Shown: positions 1-11,500 of the stretch, in pieces
Numbering within the stretch: the first letter of the stretch is position 1
Layout: every line of letters starts with the position of its first letter
Source: Morinoia aosen
Taxonomy: Eukaryota > Arthropoda > Malacostraca > Amphipoda > Talitridae
Length of the DNA: 64,000 nt
Assembly (NCBI GenBank): GCA_030386875.1
Contig: CM059562.1
Location: 26,839,000 to 26,902,999 of the forward strand
Direction of reading: 5' to 3'
The notes under the pieces: generated by a model
Database searches by the model: none
What the model was told of the DNA's origin: nothing
The model's input: only the letters and a program-made list of their open reading frames with translations
Program-made: the position numbers and the translations under genes

Positions 1-1040
1 GGGTAAGAATTATGTTACAGATAATGTTGAGGTTTATGTAAATTACTCATCTCTAGACAATGAATTTCATCACAATAATAAAGGCACCCATCAATAAAGT
101 GTTGTGTTTCTCAGAAAATATGGGAGCAGAGTAAAAAATGCATTAATTGAGTTTTTTTTCTAATTTGATGATTCAGTTACTGTTCCCCTCTCGCTCAAAA
201 ACGATAAATTTTTTAATCGAGTAAAACTTTATAAGTCACTTGTCTTTACAAGCTCAGCGAACAACGAATTCTATCTTATAAATCAAATATTTAACAAAAG
301 AAAACAAAATTATTGAGCTACTACCTGATGACATGGTCAAGCTTTATTGCACACTTATTATCATTTTCGAAAGAAAGAGTGTTAATAATTCACACAATTA
401 TTCTTAATCAAATGAGCTTAGTGCTATTCTCCAAAATTTAAAATTGAATTGCATTCATAATCAAGCACAAAAAAAGCAAAAATGTTTACTCGGGCTACGT
501 CGGAGACACACAGACCCAGCTAAGGTTTGGCAGGAGCACAAATGTTAGTGGGAAAGGAGCGTGCTGCGCAGGCGCTGTCGCACTCGTCAAAAATAGACCT
601 AACGCCAGCGACACAATGAGGCAGAATCGGCCCTGCAGATGTTGACACTTCAGTGATAATGCTTGCCATTTAATTTGTTCTTATAATGTAATTAGTTCAT
701 CCAGTGAAGGGAATTGATGTAATAGGGAAGATACTGTAATCATGTACGCGACTTTGCAACGAAAGAATGAGTGTCGGACATGAGATTTGTTCCAACAAAC
801 TTTCAGCATTATCATACGTGTTAGTAATTCTTTAGAAGTATGAGAAAATACGCGAGCTGTTTTAATAGTCGTTAAGACTACATTGTATTCACTACTAATC
901 AAAAGAACGTTACGAGATGCACGATTTCGTTTACGGTAAAAGGTTTGAATATTTAAAACGGGGAATCTCAGCCTTAATTTGATGCGGTGGCTTACTGTGA
1001 GGTGTTCACTGTCGATCTGAAGGAGAAACTAAAGCTGAAA
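1..1040. other. Non-coding flank with a small GC-richer patch
   Basis: No convincing gene. Most of it is AT-rich. Bases 485-645 are distinctly GC-richer and contain TGCGCAGGCGC near 565-576, which resembles an NRF1/Ewg-type site. That patch could be a distal regulatory element or the promoter of a gene to the left, but no coding exon was recognised beside it. The open frames here are short and look random. Confidence 0.4.
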
Positions 1041-1379
1041 TTAATAGCGGGGAAGACGCAATTTAGGGATTAAGGCAGCTGAACGGCCCTGGAGCCTCGT
1101 CTGCATGGAGTCGTCCAAAACGCGGAGGGTCTTTCGCACGGAGCTGGAGCTGCTCTGCTGGATAATGGAGGTGGAAGAGGAGGATGAAGAGGAGGCGGAA
1201 GAAACGCTCTGGATACGAGCTGAAGAGGTGGAGGAGTTGAACTGTTGGTTGAAGCTGCGTGCTGCTCTCTTTTCCTTCTGGAAGCCCTTGGTCACCAGTG
1301 GCGCCTGGGAGTAGACGCGGGGGGACTTGGGGTTCTCCCAGTGAAGACCGACTTTGCAGACAGACACGGAAGCAGCCAT
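1041..1379 (-). CDS. Ser-rich 112-residue ORF, possible terminal exon of the neighbouring gene
   Basis: I do not recognise this protein. Read on the minus strand it starts at ATG 1377-1379 and ends with TAA at 1041-1043, giving 112 residues. The N-terminal 40 residues are mixed and basic (a Trp at 14, a GFQKEKRAAR stretch near 32-41). Residues 49-80 are a serine tract with SIIQQ inside it, and the last 30 residues are basic (KTLRVLDD, then IPKLRLPRY at the end). Immediately 5' of the ATG the minus strand reads TTTTTATCACAG followed by CAATGG, a good splice-acceptor context, so this could be a 3' exon spliced from upstream. The frame stays open upstream of the ATG, so the start is not certain. 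A GTAAGT donor lies at 1633-1638, just past the stop of the 359-residue gene. The shared Ser-rich style and strand suggest a link to that gene, but this is inference. Confidence 0.4.
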   Translation of the reverse strand: MAASVSVCKVGLHWENPKSPRVYSQAPLVTKGFQKEKRAARSFNQQFNSSTSSARIQSVSSASSSSSSSTSIIQQSSSSSVRKTLRVLDDSMQTRLQGRSAALIPKLRLPRY

Positions 1380-1395
1380 TGCTGTGATAAAAATT

Positions 1396-1638
1396 GTCGT
1401 CTCATCATGATGGGTCGGCTTATCGGCTAATAAATTTGCCTTATCGATCCTTAACAAGTAACACGAATAATATTAGCTGGACAGCTTGCCCAAAAGCGAA
1501 TAAATAAAAAGTTTCACACACACAGGAGTAGTAAAAGTTTATGCAAAAACACTTTAGCTTGACAATTGGCGAATGTCTTCAAGTGTACGATAATTCGCAA
1601 ATCAGCGTTTGAAAGATATATGAATTAGCACCACTTAC
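1396..1638 (-). other. Candidate intron between the two minus-strand ORFs
   Basis: On the minus strand a strong donor GTAAGT occurs at 1638-1633, 39 nt beyond the stop codon of the 359-residue ORF. An acceptor ending TTTTTATCACAG lies at about 1395. Together they delimit an intron of roughly 240 bp, a normal insect size. If it is used, the 112-residue ORF would lie in the same transcript downstream of a stop, or be reached by alternative splicing that bypasses that stop. A second donor-like GAG/GTAAAT sits inside the upstream ORF after residue 172 (2235-2240), but its phase does not match the ATG frame of the downstream exon. Transcript evidence would decide. Confidence 0.25.
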
Positions 1639-1676
1639 GGCGCTCAATTCATTTGCTCTAGTTTTTAATGAATCAT

Positions 1677-2756
1677 TTAATCAATATCCATTTTTTTGAT
1701 GCGCTCCAAAATCTCAGATGAAGAAGGGAACTTTTTCTTCACGTCGGTCAGAAGAGCATCATCGTCGAAGTCCATATCGATCCCTTCAAGTGAAGGCTTT
1801 TCGACACGGCGAGCTCTGCGGGAAGAAGAAGTACTCTCATACGAATCTTTGTATCCATTAGAGTCGCCGCCTGCTGAGTAGCTTGACTTGGAGGTATAAC
1901 TAGAAGCCTGATCCCCAAGACTACTGGCATTCTTAGAAGAACGCGAGGTGTAAGTCGACTGCTCATCCTGATTTGAAACATTTCTGCTAGTCCTAGGCTT
2001 GTAGCTCGAGGACGTGTCGTCAGTCCCGTTTCGAAGGTTTGAATTCCTTTCCGTTCTAGAGTAAGATGATGCAGACGTGCTTTCCTGGATCCCTCGGCTA
2101 GGAGATCCTCGAGCACGGCTGTCAGACCTTGTAACGGATCCAGATTTTGTCCATCGACTGCTCTCTCGACCTCTGGATTCAGTCTCAGTCGAACTTGTCA
2201 AGCTTGACGAGTTTCCGTAAGAGGAAGAGCTGCCATTTACCTCAGCAGGTAATCCTAAGTCTTCTCTCAGTTTCCGAAGCCTCTCCAAGCGAGTCTCAAT
2301 GCTGGCCATTTCTGAGTTAGAATCAGGAGCATTCAGCGTACTGTTGAAAGTCACATGACGTGTAGCACTTGTGGAAGATCTGCTTTCTCCAGCTTTGTAA
2401 CTATCAGCTGACCCGCCTTCCAAAGAACTTTCAAGTCTTGAGCGAAGGAAGGAATGTTCATTTGTTCCATCGTTTGAAGTTTGTCGATTTGGAATAAGGC
2501 GGTGTGCCCTTGGAGAGTCATCTTCTCCATACACTAGTGATGACGCCCGGCGTTGTTCAAATCTTCTTGTAAGTTCTTCTGCATCACCTCGTCTATCTCT
2601 GTCTAAATCTCGAGCTTGGCGGTCATTTTTTGCACTAATGTATTCACTGTAAGATTTTTGGTAGAAATTTTCAAGATCTCGAGCATTGCAGTCGTATATC
2701 TTTGGCTTCGGCCTCTTCCAATTGCTCTTGGGGTTGGGTCTCCTAAAATAAGACAT
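1677..2756 (-). CDS. 359-residue Ser/Arg-rich protein, possibly a muscle thick-filament (myofilin-like) protein
   Basis: This is the clearest gene in the window. It starts at ATG 2754-2756, the first ATG after a candidate initiator, and stops at TAA 1677-1679, with no introns. Residues 1-40 are basic and aromatic (SNWKRPKPKIYDCN, then FYQKSYSEYI). Residues 41-70 are highly charged. Residues 71-140 contain Ser/Arg segments. Residues 150-168 (IETRLERLRKLREDLG) look like a short coiled coil. Residues 173-315 are a disordered Ser/Thr/Arg/Tyr-rich region. Residues 324-340 are acidic (MDFDDDALLTDVK), and the end is a helix-like EILERIKKMDID. The order proline-Lys-Ile-Tyr, then Asn, then Tyr-x-x-x-x-x-Tyr-Ile reminds me of the N-terminus of insect myofilin, a thick-filament protein. 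That is from memory and weak; the protein is longer than myofilin (about 20 kDa). I am confident it is coding and unsure of its identity. Confidence 0.7.
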   Translation of the reverse strand: MSYFRRPNPKSNWKRPKPKIYDCNARDLENFYQKSYSEYISAKNDRQARDLDRDRRGDAEELTRRFEQRRASSLVYGEDDSPRAHRLIPNRQTSNDGTNEHSFLRSRLESSLEGGSADSYKAGESRSSTSATRHVTFNSTLNAPDSNSEMASIETRLERLRKLREDLGLPAEVNGSSSSYGNSSSLTSSTETESRGRESSRWTKSGSVTRSDSRARGSPSRGIQESTSASSYSRTERNSNLRNGTDDTSSSYKPRTSRNVSNQDEQSTYTSRSSKNASSLGDQASSYTSKSSYSAGGDSNGYKDSYESTSSSRRARRVEKPSLEGIDMDFDDDALLTDVKKKFPSSSEILERIKKMDID

Positions 2757-2990
2757 GTCGAAGGCCTTGCCAACACAGTGGTGTGTACAAGTATCAAAGC
2801 CGGCCGGTAAATAAGCACTTCAAACAAATGCACAACGAGATGTTACGAGCAGCAGCGCTCGTAGTGGACTGAAGCTGAACTCGAGCTGCCGGTTGCCCCT
2901 ACCCCGTTCTCTCCGCCTACCCAAACGGCGACCCCAATGACGCTGACCTCCTTCTCCCAGCTGCCTACCAGCTGTTTACGTACCACGCAT
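2757..2990 (-). promoter_or_regulatory. Candidate promoter and 5' leader of the 359-residue gene
   Basis: Bases about 2860-2990 are GC-rich in an AT-rich setting and contain paired CAGCTG E-boxes (near 2958-2975). On the minus strand TCAGTC, an arthropod initiator match, occurs at 2872-2867, placing a start site near 2870. The leader from there to the ATG at 2756 is about 113 nt, has no earlier ATG and no obvious donor, which fits an unspliced 5' UTR. No TATA box is evident. Confidence 0.4.
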
Positions 2991-5900
2991 TACTGCTAAA
3001 CTTAGTCATCGATTTTTTATACCAGCATTTTCTGCTGCACTCGTGTTATTTGACACAATTAACGCCCTCAGACACACACTTGCTAATGCCTTTGAGTTCC
3101 GTTTTACACGTCCACAATTTACGAACTGAAAGTAGGCTGCTCAACTGTCGGCAAATTTTCAGGTGCGCCAAGAAATGTCTTGCCTGTAGGATACTTATAA
3201 ACTTGCAAAAAAGTCATCCATAGAAAAGTTTCTACTACGATATTTCACACTCTTTAACGTACAGTATATAAAATATTGGTATATTCTGACTACTAAACAG
3301 AAAGTAAGAAGTTCATCCAACGATTTGAAGTAAATATGTTTGTACGAAGGAACGTTGCATCTTAATAACGGATCTACAATTTTGTTTTGGGTGAGATTTC
3401 GATGTTAAAGAAAATAACTGAGAAACATTGAAAATAGATCAGATAAGGCTGAACATAGAAACGAATGTGATTGCTTAATGTGCGAAAGTTTTACTTAATC
3501 AACGTTTCAAAAAGATACTACTTTTAACTCCACAGCTCCAGTACTCTGTTCGATTAGCCAAAAATATCTTTGAATATGTTTCTCTCTGGTAGTTTTTTTA
3601 TTAAAGTTAAAAGCCAGAGAACAAAGACTCAAGATAAGGAAATTGTTTTAAAATTAATTTTGTAATTACGTTGTAATTTTTTACAAGAAAAACTTGCGCG
3701 AATAACAAGGTCAGGCTCAGAGTTTTTTGGAACATGGGTTTCGTTGGAAGAATTTGATTTGTTTTGTAAGGTTCATTTTTAACTTTACGCTGTATCTTTG
3801 AAAGCCCAAAGATAAAGCAGAGTTTTTGATGAAATGAATGCTCCTTGAGTTGCATTCAATAAGGTGTAAATCCAATAATTTCATTAAATTTTTATATCAA
3901 TGAAATTTTTAAAGATCTTAGTAATGGTTCCTGAAACTGAGGAATGAAAACAGTGATAAATTTTTTACTGTAAATAAAATTTATCAGCCGTTTTCTCCAC
4001 TGAATTAGAGACAATGGAAAGTTATTCTTATCTTTGCTGTTGTGTCATGTGAGAATGCACTTGTCGTTATTCCTGTTTGCAGGTCGACAGCGTATTGGAC
4101 AGCTCTCAAGAATTTAAATTTAACCGACGCTGCGGCTGCACGCAACGCCTGCCGCGCCACCGCTCCGAGCTCAGGAATGGGACCACGTCATTGGTCGCCA
4201 CTGCATCACCTTACACCAAATTACGTTCTTCCGTTAATCAAGCTTGAATCTAGTACGGTTTGCTGGCGCAAATATCGAAGTTTATTCTGCACTTTTTGGC
4301 CCAGAATCTAAAACTCTATAAATGGTTGGCTCTGTAGAATTATTAACAAATGGATTATAAATAAGGCGTTTGTAACTGAACATATACGAAAGCGAATAAG
4401 TTTTTCGAAACGAGTCGGTTAAAGTTTCTCAAATTGACTTTTAGACTATTGAAAATGGACATAACACTTGCGCTTCATAGAAGGTTAGCATTAAATCTCT
4501 CATTTCGGTACTACGAAAGGTTAAAAATTGTTTTTAGCAGAATTATTTTTGGGGGTTTCTGCGCACTTAGTATCTTGTCTGCTAGCGAATTCGAACGTTA
4601 GCTCGACAAATATCAATGATTTGATTGGTAGCGCTGTGGTTGTTTTCCTTTAAATAACAATACCATACAAAAATTTAGGCTTGAAACAAGGCAATTTACG
4701 ATTCACGTTCCCATATTCTTCAATGAGACATGTACACTTGCATCCGGAATTCATTTCTGGTGCGCATGTAGAAATTAATAAATTGAACTTTCAATTATTC
4801 GAAGCACGGAAGACGAAGTCTAAAATCACCATCCTAAATGAGATATTTTGAGACTCGTTCAAACCTATATTACGAGTTCCATGGAGAGAACCATGTTTTC
4901 AAAAATAAATCAGTAACGAAAATTCAATGAACCTCTATCTAATAGACATTTTGATTTCTTACTCTCAGGTTCCTTTATTTTGGAATGGATGTTTTGGAGT
5001 TTAATTCAAATATTTGCACAGCACTCAAAGATATACAGTTTCTTTATTAAAATAAGTCCATTTTTATGTTCGAAAGTTCTAGGAAGAATCTAAATAATTT
5101 TACTGATCACCATAAATGGATTGTTTCAGTTAATCTGAATCTAATGCTAAGTTTCAAAACTTAACAAACTAAATTTTAAATTAACTTGAGAGGTACGGCT
5201 CGTAGTTCATGTATTCAACTTTCAGGCAGGCATTTGCCGAACAAAGAAGAAAACTAGACAGTCACAGCTTCCTAGCATCTTCTTCTTCTAAAGATGTGAG
5301 CTGTCACGTACTGAGGAATGCTATAGTTCTCGCGAAAGAGATAATTCGCAGAGCATGAACATTAATCTCACAGTTCAAGACAATAGTGTTTAGGAATGAA
5401 ATAGTTCAATAGTTTTGTTGAAACATTTTATTATAAAACTGCTGGAAATAATTTGTAATCATTTCATGTCAACCGATTTCTTAAAAGTTTTTAATTGAAA
5501 ATTATATTTTACATTCTCACACGATGCAATTTTCAATTTCATAATTTACAAGATTTGTTTTGAATGTGCTGTATGCCTTTGATAAATAACGTCATTGGAA
5601 TTTACGTAAAGAGTGAGTCTCTCGGTAAGGATTTTATTCTTATTCTAACATATTCACTAAGCTTCTCCCGTAGTCTCTTCTATGATAGTAAATAATTCTT
5701 AGGTTGAAAATATTCCGATGACCATAATCAATTTTAAACCTAAGTTGGTATACAGCTCAGAAATCTACGGTGTTTGCTCCTAACATTCAAGTATCTGTGT
5801 CACTAACGCCAGAAGAAAATTTTTCTCGAGCTTAGAGAAACAGTGATGCTCGGAGCCGCTTAGAGGGGTAACTTACTCAATAATATTTCACAAGACTACT

Positions 5901-8310
5901 GAGGAACTGCCGCGTAATATAGATTGCTTCTGAACTCATTTTATTATGCCATTTTATGGAGTTGTTCTTGTATTGATTTTGCAATTATGTTCTTAAAGAA
6001 GTGAATTTTAATTTTAAACTTTTATGAATTTCCTTCAGAAAATTTTGCACTTTGTCGTTAAAAAGAGTTCAGTTGCAATTTCACGAGAATCTGGTTGTAA
6101 ATGATGATGGTTTAATAAAAAGAAACATATACAAAAATCTGGTTAAAATAATATTTCTTAGAAAGGCGCAACTAAACTTACTGAGAACAACTATGTCAGC
6201 TTTTACTAAGTCTTAGTTCATAAATAATTACTTTCAACACAGATAATTACGTTTTGTTACATTGCAGCCATGTATGAAAAAATTGGCTAAGCTATCTTGG
6301 TTTCACTTAATTTGACACAACGTTCGCCAAATGTTCGAATGTTGCCTGTGAACACTTTTGCTGTGATTGCATAATATTTTTATATTTTATTGGTGAAATT
6401 TTAGTTTTGCGATGCTCTCGAAAAGAAAATTTTCTGCGAATTTAAAAAAAAAACATTTGTTAAGTTTGTCGTTAAATAAAATTATCGTCTCAAAAATCCT
6501 GACCCCTTTATGAGGGCTGCTTGTCAGCATCATTTTATTTTAGTATGAAGGATCGAGATAAATCATGGGCACCACATACCTACGTCGTGACACGTCTTCA
6601 GTTATATTACGAGAGTCACCTACAAATAATTCATGAAAAGGTAATACTTTCACAGATTTTAGAACAAAAATAGTTATACCTAATACAAGATTTCGTGCTG
6701 GCTTAAGGCCTAAAAATACAATTCTTTTCAGAAAGAACAAAAAATCGCAGAAACTACATCTGTTGAACGTTTTTGTCGTATAGTTTTTTAATTCTAAAAA
6801 TTAGTAAATTTTTTCGGCTACTGTTAATGGGAAATATTTCCATCAAAATATGGCGCCGAGAGTAAAATTTATGAAATCTCGAGGTATGGTCTTGAGATTA
6901 CGAGGAATATTTTACGCAAGAATTATACAAGCAATTTTACGAAATTTTCTAAAAAAATAGTGCATTTACATGAACGTGATGGTTCATCAACTTACTAACA
7001 GCTCATACACGTGTTAAAAGTGAAAACTTTGTGAAACTTTGATAATAATACGTAAAGGGCACGAATATAAATAGATTTTATAGGATGAGATTCAGTTTGA
7101 GGGGCGGGAAAGTGCATAATGACCAGAATGAGTGCTCGCACTTGGCGATTATCAACCAAGCGCGATCATTTAATTACCTACGAAAATAGTGAACAATTTC
7201 CTTTCAAATCGCGTCAAACTTTCAGCATGATGTCTACAATTCAGAACATTAATGCAAAAATAAAGTATTGACATTTCGATTTTCGAGCTGAGATAAGCCG
7301 CTAATTGCAAAGTACGCCTAAGTATTTCCAAATGTGAAGTCGCAAAATGCATTCGCTGGAAGATTCTGTGTGCCATTGGCGAAATGGAAGAAGATATTAA
7401 TTTCCTCACGACAGATGTCTAAAAATGAAATTTATAATGTCCCCATATTAGCTTATCAAATGTAATCTATTCATCACCAAATTATCAAGTCGACGTATTG
7501 TATTACACATCTCAAATAATTTTGAAGTTTTTGGGAAACCCCGCGCAAATTTGTTCTAACTGTAACCTATGAATAACATTGCTATTTTCTGGGGGTTATT
7601 GGTTACCGCATTTCATACATGTATTTGAACTCGTCACTCCGGTAGAGTGAAATAATCTACCAGGAATGTTATGATGTAACAAACTCTATATACTCAAGAT
7701 CCTTGCCTCGGGACGTAAGGTAGGAGTGAATGCGGCAATGAAAAATCTAACTTGTTGGCAGTGTGTAATGGGATAAATGAGCTGAAACTGATCATCGTAT
7801 TCGGTCAGTCTCAAGTCTCAAATCCCTTGACATAGCAACGAACTGATATTGTAATTGCTGATATTGGATCATTTTTACACTGCAGCATACAGCCTGAGGC
7901 GCGTAGAAATAGAGCATTCTGTTATCGTGTCATCAAGATTTTTGGCGTTCAGATGTCATGCATGGCAAGCTGACATCGTCATGTGAAGATTTTGCGGCAA
8001 GTTGATGTTACATGAAACTGGTATCGTCTCACGCAGATATCGTGTCTGATATTGTGCATATTATCATCGATTACCACCGAGCGATAACAGTGAGATTACG
8101 ATCTTCTAACACAGCTTCTGCGTTATTTGAAGGAGCGATATCTTGAAACATTTTGCCCATGTGGAGGTTGATCCACAACAGACTGCTTCAATCATTATAC
8201 TTAATAACTCTTAATGCTTTTCTGAGAGTACTTTAACGGTTTATTACTATCTCATAAACTGTCTATTGCAGATTAGGATCTACAAAGGCCTATTATAGAT
8301 AAGGTTTTCC
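2991..8310. other. AT-rich intergenic or intronic DNA
   Basis: No gene, RNA or intact mobile element recognised on either strand. Open frames are below 95 codons and lack domain-like composition. The sequence is typical AT-rich insect non-coding DNA with scattered homopolymer runs. Confidence 0.5.
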
Positions 8311-8319
8311 ATTGTCAGC

Positions 8320-8560
8320 AGGTAGGACCCAACTTGGGCTGTTTCCATTTCTTAGGACACAACTGGAGGAAAGGGCATCCAATTGTAGAAGATATCAGTA
8401 TCTTGTTAGATCTTCATCTGACTTTTCGTTCGCATGTTGCCCAGTTGCGCAGCACAAGTCGGTGTTTGGTAAAGCGGTCATGCAGAAGACTTTACGCGCT
8501 TCAGAGCGCTCTGAGCCTGAGCTACTGGGCTGCGGCGGCCCGACCCCAGTAGAGTTAGCC
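8320..8560 (+). pseudogene. Possible scrap of a LINE reverse-transcriptase C-terminal region
   Basis: A plus-strand frame from 8334 to 8552 reads SILLDLHLTFRSHVAQLR and then RRLYALQSALSLS. This resembles the thumb-side segment of jockey/R1-type reverse transcriptases, where a 'LGVxLDxxLxFxxHV' motif is followed by 'RRLYPLLxxxSPLS'. Neither the catalytic FADD box nor an endonuclease is nearby, so if real it is a short decayed fragment of a different element from the CR1/L2-like copy at 33-36 kb. The patch is also GC-richer than its surroundings and includes a perfect palindrome TCAGAGCGCTCTGA (8501-8514) and a hairpin with CTACTGGG/CCCAGTAG arms (8521-8552). The alternative is chance similarity. 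Confidence 0.28.
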
Positions 8561-8599
8561 ACTTCTCGTCTACTTGGCTGCTCGTATTTATAGAACACC

Positions 8600-11500
8600 T
8601 CGCCAATTGTCAAGCTGATCCGTTGGCCTCGCTCTGTAATGCCTTAAAAGCTCGCCAAGTCTAGCGTGGAATTCTGTTCTCTATGTAAAAACAGGAATTT
8701 TGCATTGGTTATCTTTGTCTTGGTGCTCGATAGTTTTATGCTGTAAACACTGTTAACGTTTATTTGATTGAGGCTTAGCTGTGGTGTGGCAAAATTTTTT
8801 TAATCTATCTGAGTATATGAAAAATGACTCAAAAATCGAAAGTTCATGACAATTTTTTTCATAGATAGTTGAACTTATTCAGTAACTTTGATAGTGACTA
8901 AAAGTGGACACAGTAGAGATAATTATTTTAAAATATAAAATAGTATTTGGCATAAAAACACATGAGAAAATAGCGAATAGCTATGATAATGAAATACATA
9001 AACCTACAATAAAATAGAAATATTTTAGGGAAGTAATGAGAAAGCAGTCGTGTCAATCATTCTCTCTTTCAGATTTCATGGCTTTGACTTGTGGCTCAGC
9101 TCAGCTCACTTCAAATCGTCACTCCACCAATAATGTTCATTCATTTATTATATTCTTGTATGCTAATTACGTGCGTTTCTTACAATATCACAGAAGAGAA
9201 AATACCGAATTCGATTAAAATTTCCCCGTAATCATATTTGTTTTTTTGCATTCTACTTCTTGAAAATCTTAATAAGTAGTCGTATTTTCAACATTGTATG
9301 CAAATTTTAGAAAGAATTCACTTTTATCATAACATGAGTAAAAATTCACGATTGAAATCACACTCACTTTCAAAAAAAAATTTATTGCGGAATTTTTCAT
9401 GAAATTTAATGTTCCAAACAAAATAATACAACAAAGGGCTTAGAATTCTGATCAGTGATGCTAGGGGAAATAGTAATGAATTATCTTTATGAGGTTAATC
9501 GGGTTGCTACACTAAATGGGCAAATGCTTCAAAAAGCTATAATTGTTTAACGAACAAATTACGTTTGAAATCAGAACGAAAAATGCCCATAGAATTGAAC
9601 AGCACGCGATGTCGGGCTCAACTGGCTTCCAGAAGGTGTAATTTGAAAACTGAATGGAGTCACTTCGCTTCCCTGAGGCGTCCATCTCTACCAGCACTCA
9701 CACACACAGCACGGTCAGCGATCCAAGCTGATCATTACGTCACTTCATCTCAATATGATAAGAGCCTATCGTGTCAAGGTAAACTGTCTGTGCTGTTATG
9801 AAATTCTTGCCTGTGTTGAGAGAAGGTCTTTAGAAGAGACGGAGCACCGAAGGATCGTCCTGGTCTCGAGAGAGCTGGTGTACCTCTAACGAGGCTTGGC
9901 CTAGAAGAAGCCGGAGCTTAAAACTGTAATGTGAGTCACTTGGCTGGTGTAAGTGTATTTGTGCCGCGACCGTGTGTACGTGTGAGCGTAATGCCAGCAT
10001 TACACGGCAGCCGCCGCAGCTCCGTTACAGGCTCGGCACCTGCGCTCACAGCGTTGCATCTTACAGCTGTTTCAGGTGCAGTTACAGCGTCCGAAATTGC
10101 ACCCAGGGTGTAATACGTGGTTAATTATTCCGTTTCTTAACTTTTAGTGTGTGAAACTCGTAGTCTCTGGAATTGCTTTGTAAGACCATTTTTCAAATTG
10201 TTCTTCGTGAAGCTCTGCTTCGCTTCGTAAACCTTTGAATAAGACTACTTGTGTGTTCAATGAAACATTGTTGCATCTAATATCCTCTACGGTTGATACT
10301 TTAAGTAAATTTCGGCATTATGCTGCACCTGAACGTATTATGGCCCCTAGACTGCCCCTCTGCCGACCTTAAGTAGTATTTTTAGCTCAATGAGCCGGGG
10401 CCCAAGTTTTACTTAGACCAAAGAATTTACGAAAATTATATTTAAAATTACCTCACTGCTACGGACCGTGAGCAGAAGATAGAATTAGAATCTTCGTGCC
10501 GTAGATCGAAAAACCTGTACAAACTCTGTTCAGGATGTAACACACAGACACTGTGCTAAGTTATTATATCTTATTTGAACTATTTTTAAAACATTGTTAA
10601 TTCTATACAATTTTCGAGACTTGAATTTTGCATAATTCAGAGTAGATTTCATATAATTGATTAAGATTCATAGAAATAAGAAGAATTTCAGTTAATATAT
10701 TTATCATCATTTTGCTAGCTCGAAGCTGGCATTGAAAAATAAAATACTCTTATATTTGAAGGTAACTCAAGAAAATCATATCGCAAATGTATATATTTAG
10801 TGTTGACAAAAATAACTTCACATGAGACCCATAATCATTCCACACGACGTCCTAACAAAAATCAGTAAACTCGAAGTCACCAACGCAACACGAAAATCAG
10901 CGCGAGATGAAAAAAACGTTCACGATTTATTCCAATTCGCGTAATTTAACAGGAGTAAACTTAATGTTTTGTCATTCTTTAGAAGTGTATTTATTTGGAA
11001 TGGAGAATGTTCATTTCTAAAAACTTTCAAAACATAATGATCCATTGAGTAAAAATTTCTAACTCAGACATTGGCAGCTTGGGCTGCAGAAAGAACATCA
11101 TCCACTCCGAGTGCGACACGCAAGAAAGTGTGGACGGCCCCGAAATGTTTTGTGCAAAGACTATAGTGTCCCTCAAATGAGATTCTAGCACGATTCACAA
11201 GTAAGTATAGGACCGAAAACAAAGAACACAGCCGTTGCTTCATTTCGCTACATGTTTTTGTATAGTTTCAGCGACGAGACATGGTGCTACATATAAGGAC
11301 AAAATTTTTAAATGTCTTAATAGTTGCGATTTTGAAAAATTTTCTTTAAGTTGTTCAGACAACATTAATTTTGGTGACGTTTAGATTAGAGTGCAACAAG
11401 CGAAGAACGCGCAACTACAGATGAGAAAGTTTGTATATCCCTCGTGAGTCCGTCTGAAGCTGCTAGTGGCAACAAATTTTGCCGAGCCAAAGGTACCGCA

